Numbered from the stretch's first letter, positions 13,502 to 25,969 are shown. The stretch is DNA of 64,000 nt from Glycine soja (GCF_004193775.1 NC_041009.1:44757534-44821533), one strand, 5' to 3'. Notes: generated by a model from the sequence alone, not told the origin. Numbers and translations: made by a program.

Positions 13502-15745
13502 TCACATTGTCACAAGAGATTGAATAATGGAATTCCAACAAACAAGCCCACTTACAAGAGTAAAGGCATGCCCTGTTGTAGACCTTTTGTCATCAAAATC
13601 ACCTGCATAGCCAAAATTCACATATCTCGCAACTGAAGAAGGATCACCTTGATGATCACCAAACATAATACCATGACCTATTGTAACCTTTAGGTACCTC
13701 AAGATTCACTTCACTGCTTCCCAATGTCGCTTGCCTGAGTTAGACATAAACTTGCAGACTGTGCTTATAGCATGTGCCAAATTTGATATAGTGCACACCA
13801 TAACATACATCAAATACCCAACTGCATTGGCATAGGGAACATTTGACATGCACTCCACCTCAGCATTTGTCTTCAGACATTGATTTACAGAAAGCTTAAA
13901 GTGTTTTTCCAATGGAGTACTCACAAGCTTCGCATTGCTCATGTTGAACTTGTCTAGCACCTTCTCAACATAACCCTGTTGTGAGAGCCATAATCATCTG
14001 GATTTCCTATTCCTGTGAATCTCCATCCCAAGAATCATTTTGGTAGGACCCAAGTCCTTCATGTCAAACTCCTTGCTCAATAGTGATTTCAACTCATTCA
14101 CATCACACAAATGGTTACTAGTAATCAGCATATCATTAACATATAGTAGCAGAAAAATAAAAGAGTCATCATCAAGGCTTCTCACATAAACACAATAGTC
14201 ATACTTACATCACTTGTAACCAATCCGAAACTTGTAGGAATCAAACCGTTTGTATCATTTCCTTGGAGACTGCTTCAATCCATATAGAAACCTCTTCAAC
14301 TTACAAACAAATTGATCCGGTCCACCTTTACTAAACCCCTTTGGCTGCTCCATGTAAATTTGCTCTAAAGATCACTATGAAGAAAGATTGTCTTCACATC
14401 CATTTGTTCCAAGTGCATGTCATGACTAGCTACCAAGGCTAACATCACCCTGATAGAAGTGTGTCTTATGACTGGAGAGAAAATCTCATCATAATCAACC
14501 TCCTTTCTATTTGCATATCCTTTTGCTACTAGGCGAGCTTTGAACTTTTCCCTTTTTTTTCTGATATTGAAGGTTTCTTCTTCTATACCCATTTCCACCT
14601 TATTACTCTTACCCACAAGAAGCTCAACTAGCTCCCATGATTAATTCTTTTGTAAAGACTTAATCTCCTCCACCATAACACCCATCCATCTATCTTTCTC
14701 TTGGTTGTTCATAGCCTCTTGAAAGGTAGAAGGATCTCCAACACTAGTGAGAAACGTAAAAGTAGTCAATTTAGCCAGTTCTTCAAACCCATATCAAACA
14801 ATGGGTTTAATGGTGCGACGATCTCTATCTTTGACAAGAGTACTCCTGATGCAATCGACCTAGACTCACAGATCTAGACTCAGGTATGGGTGTCGCCTTA
14901 AGTCTTGGATTGCATGGTTCTTCCCTTTTAGGAATCACCAACAACTACTCTAGGTCCACTTGAACCTCCATGGAGCCAGGGGAAGCTCTATCAGACATTG
15001 TCATAGTTGTATTAACTATCTCTGGCAAGTGCTCATCAAACACTGCATCCCTTCTAATCACCATCTTCTTATAAATTGGATCCCAAAAACCCTTTCACGC
15101 CTTTGGAATAACCTATAAAAACACACTTTTTTGACTTTGGATCAAGTTTAGATCTCTCATCACTGGGTATATGTACAAAAGCAGGACACCCAAATATTCT
15201 CAAAATATTAAAATCAACAGGGTTACTTGTCCAAAATTTCTTTGCAACTTTCTCATCCAATGGTGCTTATGGTGATCAGTTGAGTAGGTAACATGCCATA
15301 TTCATTGCTTCTATCCAAAAGCTTTTAGAAAGGTCAAATTCCAACCTTATACATCTAACCCTTTCAATAAGGATTCTTTGCAACACCATTCTATTGTGGT
15401 GTTTTTTGCACCGAGAAATATCTCTAAATGTCGTGTTCCTCATAGAATTTCTAGAACCGTGAGTCTGTGTATTTTGTACCATTACCAAATCTCAAGTACT
15501 TGAAGTCTTCTACAACTTGAACTTTTCAAAAACTTTAGATTTCTATTTTATGAAGTGCACCCAAACCTTACGAGAAAAATCATCAATGAATGTCACAAAA
15601 TAGTGAGAATCACCCAAGGATGAATCTCTAGTAGGACCCCACACATCAGTATGCACATAATTTAGAATCCTCTTAGTGGTATGTTTTGTAGCTTTAAACC
15701 CCATTCTGGTCTATTTACCAAGCACACAGTACTCATACAAGTCTA
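13502..15745 (-). pseudogene. copia pol remnant: integrase, reverse transcriptase, RNase H
   Basis: Open segments separated by stops and frameshifts read as copia pol. About 15540-15745 is integrase ('[14 protein letters not shown]', '[11 protein letters not shown]'). The stretch 15069-15488 is integrase C-terminal part ('RIFGCPAFVH'). The segment 14365-14616 is the start of reverse transcriptase ('KARLVAKGYA', 'EQMDVKTIFLH'). The segment 13994-14185 carries the catalytic box as YVNDM instead of YVDDM, so a catalytic aspartate is lost. Finally, 13502-13960 holds the end of reverse transcriptase and the RNase H domain ('YAGDFDDKRSTTGHAF'). The element cannot be autonomous. Confidence 0.88.
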
Positions 15746-15750
15746 ACTTA

Positions 15751-17058
15751 TGATAATTGTTGTGCATAGGTATATTTTATGATTAAGTCATATAAAAAAT
15801 GTTAGATTTTCTCTCATTTATTGCTTATTTTTAGGTGAATAATTAGAATTTTAACATCATTCAAATTCTTGTCCAGTAGGTGTTTAAATTGGTAAATTTT
15901 TAGTACTTTGATGTTATATTTGCTGCAGAAACACAAAGTAAAGCTTGGAAGAGAAGTTGAAGATCTAAAGACTCTTGTTTAGCACGTAGTACTCGCTTAG
16001 CGCAAAGAAATCACATGGAGAAGTCAGATATCACGTGAAGGCGCGCTTAACGCGCGTCGCGCATTAAGCGCGTGACCACTGACTCACTCGCTAAGCATGG
16101 CGGTTGCGCTTAGTGTAAGGTTGCGTAAATTTTAAGCATTCTTCACCTATAAAAAGAAGAGTAAGCAAAGGAAAAAGACACACAACTACACACTGAATAT
16201 CCACGAAATTGGAGCTTCCCATAGAGAGCAAAGGTTAGAATTTGTAGGAATAGGGGGAATCAACCATTAGGAGTCATTCCTCCCCCTATTTTCATTCTTC
16301 TTCTCTCCCCATGAACCCCTTACAATTGTAAAGCATCTCATAACGATGAGAGGCTAAACCCTCCATTGTTGGGAGCCTAGCAACCAAATGCTCGCGATGT
16401 AATTTCTTTCCTACTATCTATTTAATGTTATTTTAATTTTTATTGTCTCTTTAATGTGCTTAATTTCACTGGTTATGGTTTGATCACCTATATTCATGTA
16501 TGTGTTTTAGGATTTAGGCATTGAGAAATGTTTATCTTCTAAGAACTGGGAAATGACATCTAAATGATTCATATCTAGGGATAAAATGATATTGTTTAGC
16601 CTATTTTATGCATCTATGTTCATAATGCAATTTAACTAGTTCATTCTATTAAGGGATTAAGAAATGGATTAGGTAAATTAGGCTCTTTCACTTGAAGGAT
16701 CATTGTTAGAGTATATGAATAGATGTAGGTGACAGTTAGAATAATATTAAATAGAGAAAAATCATTAACATTACATAAAGTAGTTTTGGTAGGCTAGGTC
16801 CCAACATATCCACATTCTGAATCAACCTACGCTTCAAGAGTTTGTTTTTCTTTCCTTGCATACTTTAAATAATTAGTTTAATTTATGTTAATTTATTTTA
16901 TTGTTCTTTTCATAAATCTTTAAATCAATTCATTAATTGCTTGAAAATTGGATATACACCAATCGAAGTACAAACAAAGTCCTTGTGGACTTGACACTCG
17001 GACTTCCATTTTACTTTACTACTTAGGACAATTTAGTGCACTTGTCAATGAGTTAACA
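15751..17058 (+). mobile_element. Solo LTR, probably Ty3/gypsy-type, nested in the copia element
   Basis: It starts TGATAATTG and ends GTTAACA, flanked by the five-base duplication ACTTA at 15746-15750 and 17059-17063. Removing the insert and one duplication restores a continuous copia frame on the minus strand, 'SCKLDLYEYCVLG', which confirms the boundaries to the base. The 1308 bases have no pol-like ORF. A TATA-like 'cctataaaaag' lies near 16149, which supports plus orientation. GC-rich palindromic motifs such as 'gcgcgcttaacgcgcg' and 'cgcgcattaagcgcg' occur at about 15975-16125. The gypsy assignment is inferred from resemblance to soybean LTRs. Confidence 0.87.
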
Positions 17059-17063
17059 ACTTA

Positions 17064-18328
17064 CAACTTTGAACTTTGTTTAAGAGTCCTCGCTTATGAA
17101 GCTTCTCCATCCTATGCTAACCGATATTACCTAAACGCAGGTCTCACAATTTGATAGCATCATTGTCAAACTCAACAGATGTAACTCGGCCTAACTCTGT
17201 GCTCCTCAACAGCCTATAAATGTTTCCTACAATTCATTGTTCCTTCATCACAATCAACGCTTGAGGGTATCCCAATCTTCATCAGTCCTATAACTAAAAC
17301 CATTGGCCTGTAAGGTACCAAGTGAGATCAAATTCTTCCTTAACTCAGGGATATGTTAGACATCACACAACGTTCCTACTCCACCATTATCCATAGCAAT
17401 CTGCACATGTCTCATTCCAATAACAACACACGCTTTGTCGTTACCCATATAGACACTACCAAAATTGTTTGACGTCTTGCTCACTATAGTAGACATCTCC
17501 CTCAGTGTATTAGTTTGAATCGTTAGTCTATACCACATTTGCTAAGCAACATGTCCTTTCACCATATTTCTTTAACTCTGGGCAATCCCTCTTGAAATGC
17601 CCCTTATGGGTGCATTTGTAGCACTCCATTTTTTTCTCGTGTTCTCTAGACTTGGACTTCTTTCTCTGCCAACCACTAGAATCCTTGCCTTGTGTCCTTC
17701 CACATTCTTGTTTTCCCCTCAGATATAGATCATTGCCTTGTGAACTCCCACTACATTCTATCTCTGTTGAGAGTGAGAATAAGAGCAGCCTGTATTGCCT
17801 TCAAACTGATTGAGTCTTTCCCGTACGTTAAGGTTGTCACCAAATGTTCATAAGAAGAAGGCAAAGAACACAACATAATACATATGTTATCCTCGTCCTC
17901 AATCTTTACATCCATCCTTGTCCGATCGTTGATAATCTAATCGAAGGCATTCACGTGTTGTTTGAGATTTGAACCCTCTTGCATCTTCAACCCATACAAT
18001 TTCTGCTTTAGATACAATTTGTTCATCAAAGATTTTGACATGTATTGACTTTCCAATTTCTTCCATACCTCCCTAGAGACTTCAACTTCATCATGTGATA
18101 GAGAATCTTGTCTGCCAAACACAAGCGTGTGATTGCCGCAACCCTTTATTGCAACTCCTCCCAATCCAAAGCCTCCATATTATTAGGCTTTGATTCACAC
18201 AACGCCTTCAGAAGACCTTGTTGTGCCAACAAATCCTTAACTCACCTCTGTTACAATCCCAAATTCCTAGTTTCATCGAACTTCCCTACTTATTTGGCCA
18301 CAGAGTTAAGTGTCATCTAATATCAATT
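17064..18328 (-). pseudogene. copia gag, zinc knuckle and protease/pre-integrase remnant
   Basis: Gag-like sequence occupies about 17937-18320 ('LESQYMSKSLMNKLYLKQKL', 'KLYGLKMQEGSNLKQHVNAF'). Near 17589-17630 the minus strand encodes a CCHC zinc knuckle (C-Y-K-C-T-H-K-G-H-F-K-R-D-C). The stretch 17356-17538 covers the protease-to-pre-integrase linker. The pre-integrase frame runs up to 17064, where the nested LTR splits it, and continues at 15750. Internal stops break the frame. Confidence 0.8.
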
Positions 18329-18611
18329 GTTAACAATAACAATCGAAACCAAAATTCTAAAGGGAATGAGAAAAATCACACGCACATACATGAATACAAG
18401 ATATTTAACTAGGCTCAACAAGTGTGCCTACAACCTCGAAAGTAGAGCGATTGTTTCTATTTTTTATTCATAAATAATAAGTTACACCACAATATATAAT
18501 ATTACTGCAGATTTTACCTACATCCCAAACCACTTCAAAACCCAACAACAAATGATCTTTACGCTCTATTTCAACATTTGTGTGAACCATAAATATGAAC
18601 CACGCACAACA
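18329..18611 (-). repeat. 5' LTR of the copia element
   Basis: It begins on the plus strand with 'tgttaac' and ends 'gcacaaca' at 18611, directly before the CACCC duplication. It is about 10 bases longer than its partner because of small indels. Confidence 0.88.
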
Positions 18612-18616
18612 CACCC

Positions 18617-18775
18617 TTTATAATTTAAATTTAAATTACAACCACAATTAAGTCAATTATGGTGATTTCTCACCAATTATGCCTATTGTAAAAAAAAATA
18701 CAATTAGTAAGCCGACATATAAAAGTATAAAAGGAAATACTGAATTTTGTTATGAATGTTGGTAAAAAGTTAAGA

Positions 18776-18838
<63 letters not shown>

Positions 18839-19290
18839 GATTTATGAACTCGATGCTTGACTAGTTGACTTTGTCAATCACCAATTTCCTTTAAAAATGA
18901 TGTTCTTAATCAAGATCCATGTTCCAGTGCGCGTGTATCAAAAAGACAAAATAAGAGACGTAAAAAGAGATATGATTGATACGGTTGACATTAGTTCCAC
19001 ACTTCCACAAGCAACGTAAAATAAATGAAAATATAAGAAAAAAAAAACCTAGAGGATAAAAACAATTTAAATAAATAAATAAATATCCATAAGCTTGATA
19101 CGAATTGGACATCCCTAAGCCTCATACTAATTGAACTTACGGTTTTCCCAATCCCTAAGTGACCCAAATATTTTTTTTAAATTTTTTTAAAAATATTTTG
19201 TGAATTAATTTAAAGTTATTGGCTCAAGTAAAAAATCAAACTTGAGACTTTTGTGTTATTAATATAATACTCTAATCAACTAAATTAATA
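18617..19290. other. Intergenic AT-rich DNA
   Basis: It contains a long (TA)n tract at about 18782-18834 and no supportable gene. The ORF at 18906-19112 (minus) is low-complexity and hydrophobic and is probably chance. Confidence 0.6.
18782..18834. repeat. (TA)n microsatellite
   Basis: About 26 uninterrupted TA units, among the longest such tracts in the window. Confidence 0.95.
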
Positions 19291-19706
19291 AATCAATTAC
19301 ATTATAAAATAATTAATGTCGACACTAAAATTTCTGTTTTATATTTAATATGCATTTAAATTTAAATAATAAATTTTATGATAATTAATTTTGATCTAAT
19401 AATTAATTTATTTGTATATATAAATTATAAATAAAAATTATATGTTTATTAACATAAATCTATTAATGTATTTTTTATCTTATTATAATTAATTTTGATC
19501 TAATAATATATTTTTTTACATATATAAATTTTAAATAAAATTATAGATTTCATAAAAATTCATATATATAAACATATTAATTATTATATCAAAATTAATT
19601 ATCACAAAATTTATTATCTAAATTTACATATGTATTAAATATACATTAAAAATTTTAATATTATATATATCGATATTAATTATTTTATAATATAATTACT
19701 AAATAT
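19291..19706. repeat. Foldback MITE with long inverted arms
   Basis: The left arm begins near 'attataaaataattaatg' at about 19293 and continues through 'ataataaattttatgataat' at about 19366. It matches the reverse complement of the right arm through 'attaattatcacaaaattta' and 'ttaattattttataata', which ends near 19706. Outer and inner blocks keep the same order, giving arms of more than 100 bases. No coding sequence is present. Confidence 0.75.
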
Positions 19707-20655
19707 ATGCACAATTATGCTGGAAGCACGTAACAACAATCAATATTATATTACGAACAAATACCCCAAAGCACTTTCGTTAGCTACTCCATTTCACGTG
19801 GATGTGGACCAGTTCCCCATTATTTAACAATGAATGGTCCACCAAGGAAGGACTCAACATGAATATAGATGGTGACATATAAGCCAATTTTCTCATTAGA
19901 AGGCTTTCATAACAACAATTTGCAAGTTTCCTCCATGAGACAAATGCTCCCAAAAAATGAAAAAGTCATTTTTAAAATAGTAAAAATGGAAACGACCATT
20001 TATAATGCCCCAAAGCGAACGCGTCGATAAGTTGGTATTAAGGGTATGAATAAATTGTCACTAGCTTAACTTTTTTATCAAAATTAAAGAAACATACACC
20101 AGTACACATCTATTCCGGAGCTGCGTAAAGGTTAAAACACTTCCGAATGTTGCGATAAATATCAACTTAAAGGGTTTACTATGCTCTTTCCCTAAACATA
20201 TTCGGAATTTTGTTTTTATTCTCTAGTCTAAATTCAAATTGGTGATAGTTTCTAATTTTTTTCTTCATCAAATTCCTTAATGACGTAGGATTTGTTAGAA
20301 TACCCGATGGAACCACGTTGAACGGGAAGATTACACTTTTCTAAAGCAAAAATGTCAAAACAACTATGTTGTAACTTTCATATGAAACTTCGTTGACGTT
20401 AGATACTAATTAACTTCCCAAACACTTATAATAAGTTACTAAACTGTCGACATTGCTAATACTAAAGAAAAAATCCAAAAAGGTTTTGGAACCAAAATAT
20501 ATTATAAATCCAACTTAATTTTTTTAAGAGAATCCAACTTAAAAGTAAAAGATGCAACTTCACTAAAGTATTGTAAGAAATTCTTAGTTGTTCAATTTAA
20601 GATGATAGAATAATCTTATTAATTTTATATTTTGGCATGTGTAAAACAGGAGAGC

Positions 20656-21439
20656 AAAGTGGACAATTATTTAACACATCTCATGTTTTGCTTGGTGCAC
20701 CTACAAATAACATCAAACAACCAATAATACCCCTGAACTCCAGCACCTCATCTTCCCTACCAAACACCGAAGCACCTTTGCCACACTCGGAGAGAGAAGG
20801 TGGATCTGGTATTTGGGATCAAATTCACAGAGTGTAAGTGATTGGGAGCAAACCTGACATCAACGATCGCACCGCCACATCGTGCCAGCAGATGCTGCCC
20901 TTGCACGCGTGTCTGTTGTTGCTGCAATGTTGGAGGAGCCTGATTGGCGATGAATAGTATGGGAAAGGAGCTTGCGCGATTGTATATGGGTGTGTGGTGT
21001 GCAAAAGATTCTAATTTGGTGTCCTGCACGATTCCGAGAGGAAAGAGGGAGAAGAGTGTGATATCGAAGGGGTTGGGTGTTACGGATTGAACAATCCATA
21101 ACACAAATATGTTATGGATGACTCAATCCGTAATGTAAATTAACTTTTACATGACAGTTAAACAATCTGCAATACAAAAAATATATTACATATTGAACAA
21201 TCTGTAACATATTTGTGGTATGGTCACATCAATGGTGAAAGTTTGGTGAGTCATCGTGCTGTGAAGTGAAGGTGAGGCGTTGGTCACTGTGTGGTCGTGC
21301 TGGATGTAGGTTAGGCAGCGGTGGTCATGGAGGGTTGGGAAAGAGGAATTGCTTGATAGAACAAGGGTAAAAAAGAAATATTAGAAAACATGGAGTGTAC
21401 CCAGGAAAAATGAAATGCATTAAATAATTGTCCCCGAAG
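20656..21439. mobile_element. Terminal-inverted-repeat DNA element (Mutator-like?), non-autonomous
   Basis: The left end at 20656-20705 ('ggacaattatttaacacatc') is the imperfect inverted repeat of the right end at about 21385-21439 ('gcattaaataattgtcc'). The roughly 50-base terminal repeats suit a Mutator-like MITE. The interior is GC-richer than its surroundings and carries repeated 'atccgtaac / atccataac' motifs near 21085-21215, some of them inverted. An ORF at 20757-21104 (minus, 115 codons) lies inside but shows no transposase features. The superfamily is inferred and the target-site duplication is not resolved. Confidence 0.6.
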
Positions 21440-21980
21440 TGAAGTCAAATAGACCCAAGAAATAAAAAGCCTGCAGTTAACTTCACTTTATTTACCCTTT
21501 TCAATGATTTGTAAAGGAAATGATGACAGTTAGTAAACATGAAATAAAATGAAAACATTTTTATAATTATCAAAATAGTGAATTAAAATAGAAAGCAATA
21601 CTCTCAACTCAAACAGACCCTCCATTATTCAGTCCCTTAATTAAAAGCTACAAGAATGACATTGTTCGTAACTTTGAAATCAATCAAAAGAAATTCATAA
21701 GCATAATTTACCAGGAAAATAAAATAAAATTTTGTGGCATACCTGAATTACATAACATTGTATATGATATACAAATATCTAAGCAATAACAGGAAATCAG
21801 GGATAAACTAATTTAATGAAGACAGAAAGGGAAAGCAAACAAAAGGACTTTTAGCATTGTTCTTAGAAATCAAGTTTAGGCAGTGAAACACATGATATCT
21901 GCCAATATATTTTGGCTATTGATAACAAGTTGAACCTCACTCAAATTCAAGACAGTTAGCAACCTGAAAAGCAAATATCT
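21440..21980. other. Intergenic and probable 3' UTR of RPS10
   Basis: No ORF. The part just below 21981 probably includes the 3' untranslated region of the minus-strand RPS10 gene. Confidence 0.4.
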
Positions 21981-24900
21981 CTACAGCTTGACCTCCACAT
22001 CAACACCAGCAGGAAGATCAAGTTGCATCAGAGAATCTATTGTTTGAGCTGTAGGATATAGAATATCAATGAGACGCTGGTGAGTTCTGATCTCGAAATG
22101 GAACCGGGCATCCTTATGTACGTGCGGGGATTTAAGAACACAGTAGATTCGCTTCTTGGTTGGTAATGGCACGGGTCCCATTGTTTTCGCGTTGGTAGTC
22201 CTTGCAGCATCTAATATCTGCTTGCAGGAATCCTCTATCAAGGGCACCCAGTAAGACCTAAGCTTGATTCTAATCTTCTGCTTTGGTGCCATCTGAGAAT
22301 AGGAACAAGCAATATCATCAGATGATTTAATTTATGGGAATACACAAAAAAAAAAAAAATAAAGGAATGTCAAAAATTGTTATTCTAATTTCTGGTCAAA
22401 TCAATGCTTAAAATTAATATTTAAAGACCATTAAGTTGCTTTTGGACCTTTCAACTGTACTTACAGATAATATCACAAAGAAACTCATGAAAAATAAGCT
22501 AACAGCATACTGAATCAGTGAGTCCACATTAATTGAATGCACAAAATAATAGAACTGCCATGTATACATCCCCTGCTCATCGATGAATAACTAGAAATAT
22601 CATGGGAAATAACACTAATCCAACAGTTATGAGAAACCTAAGCTACACTACCTACCATGAGAAGTAGAAACAATTTTGGTCAAAATAGTAAATTTTACTC
22701 CATAAAATGTATAATCCAGAAAAAAATATATTTATAAACTATGGAAGATTGCTAAGCACATCCTTGAGAATAGTGATTACAAGAGTATTATTCTCTAATG
22801 AACAGCACCAACCATCTGATTCCATAAAGCTCAACTACTAATATTATCAAAGTGAAGCATGACAAAATAAGAATCACATGAATATTTTACAATGTTAAAA
22901 TGCTCACCTTACTGTCACAGAAGCACTGACGCAATCAAACATTTTGAGTAAGAGCTTAATTTTTTTTTATTAATATATCTAATGATTACAATCTCATGAA
23001 ATAATAAATAATAATACCTAATTTTGACCACTAAAGCAGTCCAAAGCGTATAGTGTTCAGAGTGATTTTGATAGGAACTAAATTTACTGTGTACAAATAG
23101 ACAAAATACTCAGAAAAACAGTACTTGGATTACAAGGGAATACACATTAAGTATAGAAATTAAGAATGGAAGAAAACCAATCAGAGAAGGAAAAGTTCTC
23201 TGCCCAGGCTGACAGCAATCCCAAAACTACCCAAATGATAGCCTACCTCTTTCAGTCCTTCCCTCCCTCTTTCCCTATATCCCATACAGCTTTTAACTTT
23301 ACCACAAGTCATCCCTCACTTGTTGCCACATGTGCAAGTTTGCTATAGCCTAAGTAAATCCCTCTGTTGCCTTTATATAGAAGTGCCTAACAGATTCTAA
23401 TGTTGCCTTTACTTTTTCAACAACTAAATATCCAGCAAAAGAAACTAGTCAACTACAACAAATTGGTGGAGTGCATCACGTATCTGACGAAAAAGGTATG
23501 GGAGGTCGAGTTTAGCCACACTCTTCAGGAAGAAAAAATTTCCTGATTTGCATCAATTGGAGCACATCCTAGGACTATGGCTTTACGGATGTTACCAGGC
23601 CATTCTTTGAACTCGATTACCTTTTTACAAACTGATATTGTCGGGTCCTCTATACCCTGCAGTGTTACTCTATCCTAGTCAGGCCATTTTTTTTATGAGT
23701 GTAAGGAGGGGGAGGATCCAACACTAATAGCCCTTCAAGCAACATGAAACAATACATGTATTCACCATGGCTGTCAAATCATGAACTATATTGAGAATGG
23801 TTTGGCTTTTAGAATGTGAATTGTCATGTATTGCTCAATTCAGAACACATATACATGATTCACCAACACTTTAAAGATTAATAAAATGCTCAAAAATCAC
23901 ATATATCACTGAGCAAAATGACAAAAAAGACATAATATTTAAATTTCACATACCACTACAGAATAGTAAACTCCAATAATACTATAACACAATCAATCAT
24001 AAGCCTCATAATAACACTTTACAAGTTTCTGATAGTTCATTCCAAGTGAAGTAGTGAACTACCTCACATTGCTTGTGGATATTGAATGATAATTATATTT
24101 AATGTGTAATTCATTGTCAAGAATAGTAAAATGTTCTCAGGATTCAGGAAATATCCTTCTTTCCCATTTTCTTAGCCTTAGGAACCACATAAAGTGTTAT
24201 GCTTCAAAAGAATGAAAAGAGAGCAATAAAGTAGCCAAATAAGTTGCATATGTATATAGAGAGAGAGAGACTGTACGAAGCCTCTGTTTCTAAAAGAAGA
24301 ACATGGAGCAGTGAAATAGGCTGAATAGCCAAATAGGGATTTAGAGCAAGTGAGTGATTTTATGAAGCCAAACCACTGTTTCAGAAGAATGACAACAGAA
24401 CAATGGAATAATCAAATAGGTGTTTAACAATTTAAGATTCTCATCAGTTTATCTGATGAGAATTGGCAAAAAAACAGACCAACAAATAAAAAAATATCAA
24501 CAAATTGCTAAATCATGATTCATATCACATGATACAGAACCACACCAATTCATGCATATCACATGACCCAAAGCCATGTGTGATTCATCACACAATACAA
24601 ATCACTGGTTTGCTGAACTATATCAAATTATGCTATTCAACTTGTGAACCATGCAATGCAATTTCAATAACCTTTCAAACTTAGTCCTGAAATAGATTTC
24701 ACAAAAATTATCACAACAAAATTGTCAATTACACACATAATGGGTCATTATTGAGGTCCAATGTCACCTTGTCAAGGAACTATGTCATACTTTTGACAAG
24801 GAGTCATACGTTCCAATGCTGACTAACTGGTTAGCAATAGCAGCAGTACAACTTATTTAACCTCCTACCTGATTTACTCAACACAATTCACAGATTGAAA

Positions 24901-25969
24901 CATTCAATCAATTCCTATTATAATTCTTAAAACAATTTTTATCAAATATAATGCACATTCAAAATTTATGCTTAATGTAAAACCCTAAAACAAAACAAAT
25001 ATCAAACTGCAACTGGAAATAGGGAACTAATCAACATACTGTATCTGCATCGCCACCAATGCTAATTGCTGAAGTGCTAGGAGTCCCCAAGTCACCAACC
25101 TAAAACACCAAAATATTGCATTAACAAGGATATTAATTGGTAGTTGCATCATGCCACCTGACATCTAAACCCTGTCGTTATTGAGTTCAAAACATTAATG
25201 GTATGTTGGAGGAGAGGAAAAAAGACAATACAGAGGAAAGAAAACACAGATAACAATGTAGTTTCTTTTGTTCGGTAACACTTACAGGGAAAGTGGAAAA
25301 TAAAAATGACTTCTAGAAACAAAAATTCAAAATTTTATCTCCTTTTATTTTTCTCTTCAATTTAAAATTTCAAACTTTTCTCTCCTCCCTCGTTTTCTCT
25401 CCACTCTACATAACAAAAAGTTAGGAAAACCGAAAACACAAGTCAAGCTAAAACCTTAACCACATTGAATCCAGTGCCATTATACTTCCTAAACCTCCTA
25501 ACTAACAAGATATGACATAGCAAAAGGTAGAAAAAAATACCATTGTCATAATTCCCATTATTCACTTTACCTTATCTCCACAAATCTCCACATTATGTAC
25601 AAACCCAAAGACATTATTTCACACATAATAAGACACACATGCTGAATTAGTACATTCTACAAGCACAATTAACCATCCAATGAAGAAATATTAAAACACA
25701 CACACCAACACACGAACCTCAAAGGTGGTGGCGTCAGAGTCATCATCAAGGGTTTCTGGAGGTGGGTCCAAGGGATCAGGGGATGAATCCAACGCTTCGG
25801 TAGCAACATGAACAACAGTGGATGAGTGCAGAGGTTTTGGGCATGTTACCCTCAATGTGGTGTTGTTGCCAGAGAGAAAACACAAAGATGGAAACTTTGG
25901 CTTGGAAGATAGAGAGGGGGAAGAATTTGAGAGCGAAAGAGGAGTAACAGAGAGAGAAGAAACCGCCAT
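21981..25969 (-). CDS. RPS10: 30S ribosomal protein S10, chloroplast (nuclear-encoded)
   Basis: A component of the small plastid ribosomal subunit; bacterial S10 also acts in antitermination with NusB. Three exons are supported by frame and splice sites: 25718-25969, 25040-25099 and 21981-22292, giving 207 aa. Exon 1 encodes a Ser/Thr-rich transit peptide ('[20 protein letters not shown]') and an acidic linker ending 'DDSDATTFE'. Exon 2 adds 20 residues ('[19 protein letters not shown]'). Exon 3 holds the whole S10 domain, 103 aa beginning '[20 protein letters not shown]', with the conserved '[20 protein letters not shown]' and C-terminal '[13 protein letters not shown]'. Both joins are in phase 0 with good GT/AG sites. 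Translation starts at 25969, because the frame upstream of it is only leader. Intron 2 is 2.7 kb. Confidence 0.93.
22293..25039 (-). other. Intron 2 of RPS10
   Basis: 2747 bases with no coding sequence I can support. The ORF at 23166-23348 is not conserved-looking. Loosely repeated sequence near 24290-24425 (two related stretches around 'agaagaacatggagcagtga' and 'agaatgacaacagaacaatg') suggests an old insertion, but I cannot name it. Confidence 0.6.

Larger units (their letters stand above)
12812..18611 (-). mobile_element. Ty1/copia LTR retrotransposon, complete but decayed, with nested solo LTR
   Basis: The element runs on the minus strand. LTRs lie at 18329-18611 (5') and 12812-13084 (3'). 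The five-base target-site duplication CACCC flanks it at 12807-12811 and 18612-18616. Next to the 5' LTR, the minus strand at 18325-18316 reads TGATATTAGA, a degraded form of the initiator-Met tRNA primer site TGGTATCAGA. Next to the 3' LTR is a polypurine tract (AAGGTGGAGAT, 13096-13085). Coding remnants run gag, zinc knuckle, protease/pre-integrase, integrase, reverse transcriptase, RNase H, the copia order. The LTRs differ at many positions by eye, so the insertion is old. A 1.3 kb solo LTR at 15751-17058 interrupts the pre-integrase region. Without it the element is about 4.5 kb. Confidence 0.93.

Noticed and set aside
16948..17154. 68-codon plus ORF crossing the end of the nested LTR
   Set aside because: It spans the LTR end and the copia flank, so it is a chance frame across an insertion junction.
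19285..19712. 'aattac' as a target-site duplication of the foldback element
   Set aside because: The motif can equally be part of the imperfect inverted repeat in this AT-rich context.
20757..21104. 115-codon minus ORF as a gene
   Set aside because: It lies inside a TIR element, has no recognisable motif and overlaps another open frame; composition explains it better.
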